Shown piece after piece: positions 5,545 through 8,577 of a stretch of DNA of 8,577 nucleotides. The stretch is taken from the NCBI GenBank assembly GCA_902797565.1, contig CADBTO010000401.1, positions 1 to 8,577 of the forward strand, in the 5' to 3' direction. Numbering within the stretch: position 1 is the first letter of the stretch; each line of letters begins with the position of its first letter. The position numbers and the translations under genes were made by a program. The stretch is from an uncultured Lachnospiraceae bacterium. GTDB taxonomy: Bacteria > Bacillota > Clostridia > Lachnospirales > Lachnospiraceae. Below the pieces are notes generated by a model that was not told where the DNA came from, ran no database searches, and saw nothing but the letters and a program-made list of their open reading frames with translations.

Positions 5545-6996
5545 ATGGAGTATCGTAGAAAGACCAAGATCGTCTGCACCATCGGGCCGGCGAGCGAGAG
5601 CGAGGAGAAGCTGGAACAGCTGATGAAGGCGGGGATGAACGTGGTGCGGATCAATTTTTCGCATGGAACCCACGAGGAGCATCTGGTGAAGCTGGATCAT
5701 ATCCGGAAAGTCAGGGACAAGCTGGCGCTTCCGGTGGCAACCCTGCTCGATACCAAAGGGCCGGAGATCCGGCTGCGGGATTTTGAAAACGGATTCGTAG
5801 TACTGGAGGAAGGCCAGAAATTTACGTTGACCACGAAGGACGTACAGGGGAACCAGGACCGTGTTTCCATCACGTTCCAGGATCTGCCGAAGGATGTGTC
5901 CGTGGGTGCCAGCATCCTCATAGACGATGGGCTGGTGGAAATGACCGTGGAGGAAGTGACCGCAACGGATGTTGTCTGCCGTGTCACGAATGGCGGGAAG
6001 ATTTCGAACAAGAAAGGGGTCAATGTCCCGAACGTGGAGCTGTCTATGCCGTATGTCAGCAAGAGGGACTTTGAAGATTTGATATTTGGTATCGAACAGG
6101 AGTTCGATTATGTGGCGGCATCGTTTACCAGGACAGCAGATGACATCTATGAGATCCGGAAGATCCTGCGGGAAAACGGCGGTGCGGATATCCAGATTAT
6201 CGCGAAGATCGAGAACAACCAGGGCGTGGAGCACATCGACGAGATCATCGAAGCAGCAGATGGCATTATGGTAGCGCGTGGGGATATGGGCGTGGAGATT
6301 CCGCTCGAAGAGGTGCCCGTGATCCAGAAGATGATTATCAAGAAAGTATACGAGGCGGGGAAAATCGTGATCACGGCGACCCAGATGCTTGATTCAATGA
6401 TGACACATCCGCGGCCGACGCGTGCTGAGGCAACGGACGTGGCAAATGCCGTGTATGACGGTACGAGTGCGATCATGCTGTCCGGCGAGACAGCGGCAGG
6501 CCAGTATCCGGTGGAATCCGTGGAGATCATGGACCAGATTGCGCAGCGCGCGGAGCAGGACATTGATTATATGCGGCGGCTGCGCAACCGCAATGCGCTG
6601 GTACAGAACCCGTCCGTGACGGATGCCGTGTCCCACAGTGCCTGCCTGATGGCCGGAGATCTGGATGCGACGGCGATTGTCACAGTGACACGGAGCGGTG
6701 GGACTGTTCACGCAGTTTCCAAATACCGTCCGGTCTCCCCGATTATTGCCGGCTGTACAGATGAACGGGTGTGCAGGCAGCTGAACCTTTGCTGGGGCGC
6801 AACGCCGTTTATGCTGGCAGAAGAAACGAACGCGGATGTGCTGTTTGAGCGCGCGATCGCGAAATGCCAGGAAAAGGGGCTGGTCAGCGAAGGGGATAAG
6901 GTCATCGTGATCGCGGGCGTGCCGCTGGGCGAGTCCGGGACCACGAATATGATGCGTGTGCAGACCGTGAAGCCGAAGAAAATCCTGCGGTATTAG
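5545..6996 (+). CDS. pyk: Pyruvate kinase
   Basis: This 483-residue enzyme converts phosphoenolpyruvate and ADP to pyruvate and ATP at the end of glycolysis. The start at 5545 has AAAGGAG at 5533-5539; an in-frame ATG at 5482 lies inside the promoter and is rejected. Visible active-site parts are NVVRINFSHG (Arg-35, Asn-37, Ser-39), LDTKGPEIR (68-76), the signature IIAKIENNQGVEHI (218-231) with catalytic Lys-221 and metal-binding Glu-223, GDMGVEIP with Asp-247, and TATQMLDSMM (277-286). The B domain occupies roughly 73-170 and the C-terminal allosteric domain about 345-483. The Glu in TKGPEIR is the residue linked to K+-dependent forms. It ends without the PEP-utiliser-like extra domain found in Bacillus-type enzymes. 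It appears monocistronic, and its stop overlaps that of the convergent regulator gene by four bases. Confidence 0.97.
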   Translation: MEYRRKTKIVCTIGPASESEEKLEQLMKAGMNVVRINFSHGTHEEHLVKLDHIRKVRDKLALPVATLLDTKGPEIRLRDFENGFVVLEEGQKFTLTTKDVQGNQDRVSITFQDLPKDVSVGASILIDDGLVEMTVEEVTATDVVCRVTNGGKISNKKGVNVPNVELSMPYVSKRDFEDLIFGIEQEFDYVAASFTRTADDIYEIRKILRENGGADIQIIAKIENNQGVEHIDEIIEAADGIMVARGDMGVEIPLEEVPVIQKMIIKKVYEAGKIVITATQMLDSMMTHPRPTRAEATDVANAVYDGTSAIMLSGETAAGQYPVESVEIMDQIAQRAEQDIDYMRRLRNRNALVQNPSVTDAVSHSACLMAGDLDATAIVTVTRSGGTVHAVSKYRPVSPIIAGCTDERVCRQLNLCWGATPFMLAEETNADVLFERAIAKCQEKGLVSEGDKVIVIAGVPLGESGTTNMMRVQTVKPKKILRY

Positions 6997-7355
6997 GAGC
7001 CAAAATGCTCCTTCATCGCCGCAAAGGTCACGTCTGAGACATAATGCTCCACACGGCAGGCGTCCTTGGCTGCAATATCGGCCGGGACGCCGATTTTCAT
7101 GAACAGCTCCGAAAGGAACTGGTGGCGTTCGAACATGCTCTCTGCGATCTTCTGCCCTTCTTCCGTCAGCGTGATGTGGTTGCTGGAGTCGATGTTGACA
7201 TACCCGTGTTCTTTGAGCTGTTTCATAAAGACGGAAACCGTCGCACGGGCATATCCAAAATAATTGCAGATATCGGTGGCGCGGACGAATTCCTTCTCTT
7301 TGGAAAGGATCAGGATGGATTCCAGATAATCCTGCGCGGATTCTTGCATTTTCAT
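6993..7355 (-). CDS. DtxR/MntR-family metal-dependent transcriptional repressor (short form)
   Basis: This 120-residue protein has a winged helix (about 5-65) and the metal-binding dimerisation domain (about 66-120), without the C-terminal SH3-like domain of DtxR, as in MntR. The start at 7355 has GGAGGT six bases ahead; a TTG at 7373 in frame has no such site. Candidate metal ligands by comparison with MntR and DtxR are Asp-9 and Glu-12 in QDYLESI, His-78 in ERHQFL, and Cys-100, Glu-103 and His-104 in DACRVEHYVS. Asp-9 is the MntR (manganese) choice, while Cys-100 is the DtxR/IdeR (iron) choice, so the metal cannot be named. The family binds operators when loaded with Fe or Mn and represses metal-uptake genes; no transporter gene is in the window. 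It has its own promoter and is convergent with pyk, with a four-base overlap of stop codons. Confidence 0.9.
   Translation of the reverse strand: MKMQESAQDYLESILILSKEKEFVRATDICNYFGYARATVSVFMKQLKEHGYVNIDSSNHITLTEEGQKIAESMFERHQFLSELFMKIGVPADIAAKDACRVEHYVSDVTFAAMKEHFGS
6995..7012. repeat. Small hairpin over the overlapping stop codons of pyk and the regulator
   Basis: AGGAGC (6995-7000) and GCTCCT (7007-7012) form a 6-bp stem around CAAAAT. Neither strand has a real T-run afterwards, so it is at best a weak bidirectional terminator. No other stop signal was seen between these convergent genes. Confidence 0.25.
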
Positions 7356-7361
7356 GGCACT

Positions 7362-7367
7362 ACCTCC
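7362..7367 (-). promoter_or_regulatory. Ribosome binding site of the DtxR/MntR-type gene
   Basis: GGAGGT on the complement lies six bases before the ATG at 7355. It settles the start against the in-frame TTG at 7373 and against a second ATG at 7349. Confidence 0.7.
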
Positions 7368-7407
7368 AACCAATCATGGTAACCGGGATATTTCGAAACT
7401 CCACCAA

Positions 7408-7436
7408 AGTATAATCATTTTTTGTGGAATTTGCAA
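7408..7436 (-). promoter_or_regulatory. Promoter of the DtxR/MntR-type gene
   Basis: On the complement, TTGCAA (7436-7431) and TATACT (7413-7408) are 17 bases apart, with 4/6 and 5/6 consensus matches. Transcription should start near 7401. A palindrome TTTCGAAA (7391-7398) lies right at the expected start, where an autoregulatory operator could sit; no published operator consensus was matched. Confidence 0.7.
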
Positions 7437-7437
7437 G

Positions 7438-7466
7438 TTCCATTAGAAAAATAAATCTGGTAAAAT
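7438..7466 (+). promoter_or_regulatory. Possible extended -10 promoter of valS
   Basis: TAAAAT (7461-7466) is a 5/6 -10 box preceded by TGG (7458-7460), the extended -10 signature. The hexamer at the -35 distance, TTCCAT (7438-7443), is poor. The leader would be only about 55 bases, too short for a T-box riboswitch. It is arranged divergently from the regulator promoter. Confidence 0.5.
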
Positions 7467-7512
7467 ACAACGATTAGACAAACGCAAAACAAAACAAAGG
7501 AATCAGATAATC

Positions 7513-7518
7513 AGGAGG
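7513..7518 (+). promoter_or_regulatory. Ribosome binding site deciding the valS start
   Basis: AGGAGG is two bases from the ATG at 7521, which is too close, and eight from the in-frame ATG at 7527, which is ideal. The latter is therefore taken as the start. Confidence 0.7.
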
Positions 7519-7526
7519 ATATGGAT

Positions 7527-8577
7527 ATGCAGCTGGCAAAGACCTACGACCCGAAGCAGATCGAGGATAAGTTATACCAGAAATGGGAGGAGGGCGGATA
7601 CTTCCATGCGAAGGTAAATCCGGACAAAAAACCGTTTACAATCGTTATGCCGCCGCCCAATATCACCGGACAGCTGCATATGGGCCATGCACTGGACAAC
7701 ACCCTGCAGGATACGCTGATCCGTTTCAAGCGGATGCAGGGTTATGAGGCACTGTGGCAGCCGGGGACGGACCACGCGTCCATTGCGACCGAGGTGAAGG
7801 TCATCGAGTCCCTGAAAGAGCAGGGCATCAACAAAGAAGACCTGGGCAGGGAAGGCTTCCTGGAGAAATGCTGGGACTGGCGGAAGGAGTATGGCGGGCG
7901 GATTGTCCGGCAGCTGCGCAAGATGGGCTCGTCTGCGGACTGGGAGCGGGAGCGCTTCACAATGGACGAAGGCTGTTCGTCTGCGGTACGGGACGTGTTT
8001 GTCAAGCTGTATGAAAAGAAATGGATTTACAAGGGCTCCCGGATCGTCAACTGGTGCCCGGTCTGCCAGACTTCGATTTCGGATGCGGAAGTGGAGCATG
8101 TGGAACAGGATGGCTTTTTCTGGCACATCAATTATCCTGTGGTGGGCGAGGAAGGCCGTTTCGTGGAGATCGCCACAACGCGTCCGGAGACCCTGTTCGG
8201 CGATACAGCTGTGGCGGTCAATCCGAATGATGAGAGATACCGGGATATCGTAGGAAAAATGCTGCAGCTGCCCTGTACGGAGCGGCAGATCCCGGTGATT
8301 GCAGATGAATACGTGGATATGGAGTTTGGGACAGGCTGCGTGAAAATTACGCCGGCGCATGACCCGAACGACTTTGAGGTCGGGAAGCGCCATAACCTCG
8401 AAGAGGTTGTGGTGATCGCGGATGATGCGACGATGCTGCCGAACACCGGGAAATACGCGGGGATGGACCGGTATGAGTGCCGGAAGGTACTGGTACAGGA
8501 TCTGGAGGAACAGGGGCTGTTGGTGAAAGTTGTGCCCCATAGCCATAATGTTGGAACACACGATCGCTGCGGAACCA
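7527..8577 (+). CDS. valS: Valyl-tRNA synthetase, N-terminal part (3' truncated)
   Basis: The first 350 codons are present and the frame runs off the window; family members are about 880 residues. The enzyme charges tRNA-Val with valine in the cytoplasm, with ATP. The class I catalytic domain begins with [15 protein letters not shown] (42-56), where HMGH (51-54) is the HIGH-type motif; [13 protein letters not shown] (77-89) is the usual ValRS continuation. [16 protein letters not shown] (175-190) leads into the CP1 editing domain, which shows [16 protein letters not shown] (216-231) and [14 protein letters not shown] (273-286), the sites that hydrolyse mischarged Thr-tRNA. The KMSKS loop and anticodon domain lie beyond the window. 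The start at 7527 is chosen over 7521 from ribosome-site spacing. No T-box leader precedes it, although many Bacillota valS genes have one. Confidence 0.97.
   Translation, partial: MQLAKTYDPKQIEDKLYQKWEEGGYFHAKVNPDKKPFTIVMPPPNITGQLHMGHALDNTLQDTLIRFKRMQGYEALWQPGTDHASIATEVKVIESLKEQGINKEDLGREGFLEKCWDWRKEYGGRIVRQLRKMGSSADWERERFTMDEGCSSAVRDVFVKLYEKKWIYKGSRIVNWCPVCQTSISDAEVEHVEQDGFFWHINYPVVGEEGRFVEIATTRPETLFGDTAVAVNPNDERYRDIVGKMLQLPCTERQIPVIADEYVDMEFGTGCVKITPAHDPNDFEVGKRHNLEEVVVIADDATMLPNTGKYAGMDRYECRKVLVQDLEEQGLLVKVVPHSHNVGTHDRCGT

Noticed and set aside
7356..7526. T-box riboswitch before valS
   Set aside because: There is no T-box core, no specifier stem and no antiterminator/terminator pair in the space available.
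7572..8561. Long - strand open frame (329 codons)
   Set aside because: It is antisense to valS, whose HIGH-type and editing motifs are clear; the His/Arg/Leu-rich product is typical of a shadow frame.
1..8577. tRNA or rRNA genes, CRISPR arrays, insertion sequences
   Set aside because: No direct-repeat array, transposase, terminal inverted repeats of IS type or tRNA-like cloverleaf was recognised on either strand.

Overview
The window looks like chromosome of a low-to-moderate-GC Bacillota, most likely a Clostridia/Lachnospiraceae-type anaerobe. This rests on consensus sigma-A-type promoters and strong AGGAGG ribosome sites, a short pyruvate kinase without the C-terminal extension, a short DtxR/MntR-type regulator, a lipoprotein binding protein and RsbU/RsbV/RsbW-type signalling parts. 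The taxonomic placement is inferred from family resemblance only. The window ends inside a gene on both sides.

Layout. (1) Bases 2-331 hold the C-terminal tail of a HipA-like kinase gene, closed by a hairpin. (2) Bases 520-3331 (+) form a tightly packed three-gene operon: a lipoprotein of the periplasmic sugar-binding type, a two-pass membrane receptor-like protein with a helical outer domain and half a HAMP, and a membrane-anchored PP2C (SpoIIE/RsbU-type) phosphatase. No ABC permease or ATPase accompanies the binding protein. (3) Bases 3381-5369 (-) form a convergent operon transcribed from a near-consensus promoter at 5434-5462: a soluble PAS/GAF-like GGDEF diguanylate cyclase, an RsbW-type ATPase (anti-sigma/kinase family) and a STAS anti-sigma-antagonist. 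(4) Bases 5545-6996 (+) hold pyruvate kinase, divergent from the cyclase operon. (5) Bases 6993-7355 (-) hold a DtxR/MntR-family metal regulator whose stop codon overlaps that of pyk. (6) Bases 7527-8577 (+) hold the first 350 codons of valyl-tRNA synthetase.

Regions 2 and 3 together read as one signalling unit. A ligand would be captured outside by the lipoprotein and passed to the membrane receptor and the PP2C phosphatase. The phosphatase would dephosphorylate the STAS protein, which then competes for the RsbW-type protein. No sigma factor is encoded in the window, and the first gene of the partner-switch operon is a diguanylate cyclase, so c-di-GMP synthesis is a plausible output. The protein families are well supported. 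The wiring between them is inference from gene order. The remaining genes (pyk, the metal regulator, valS) are ordinary chromosomal genes.
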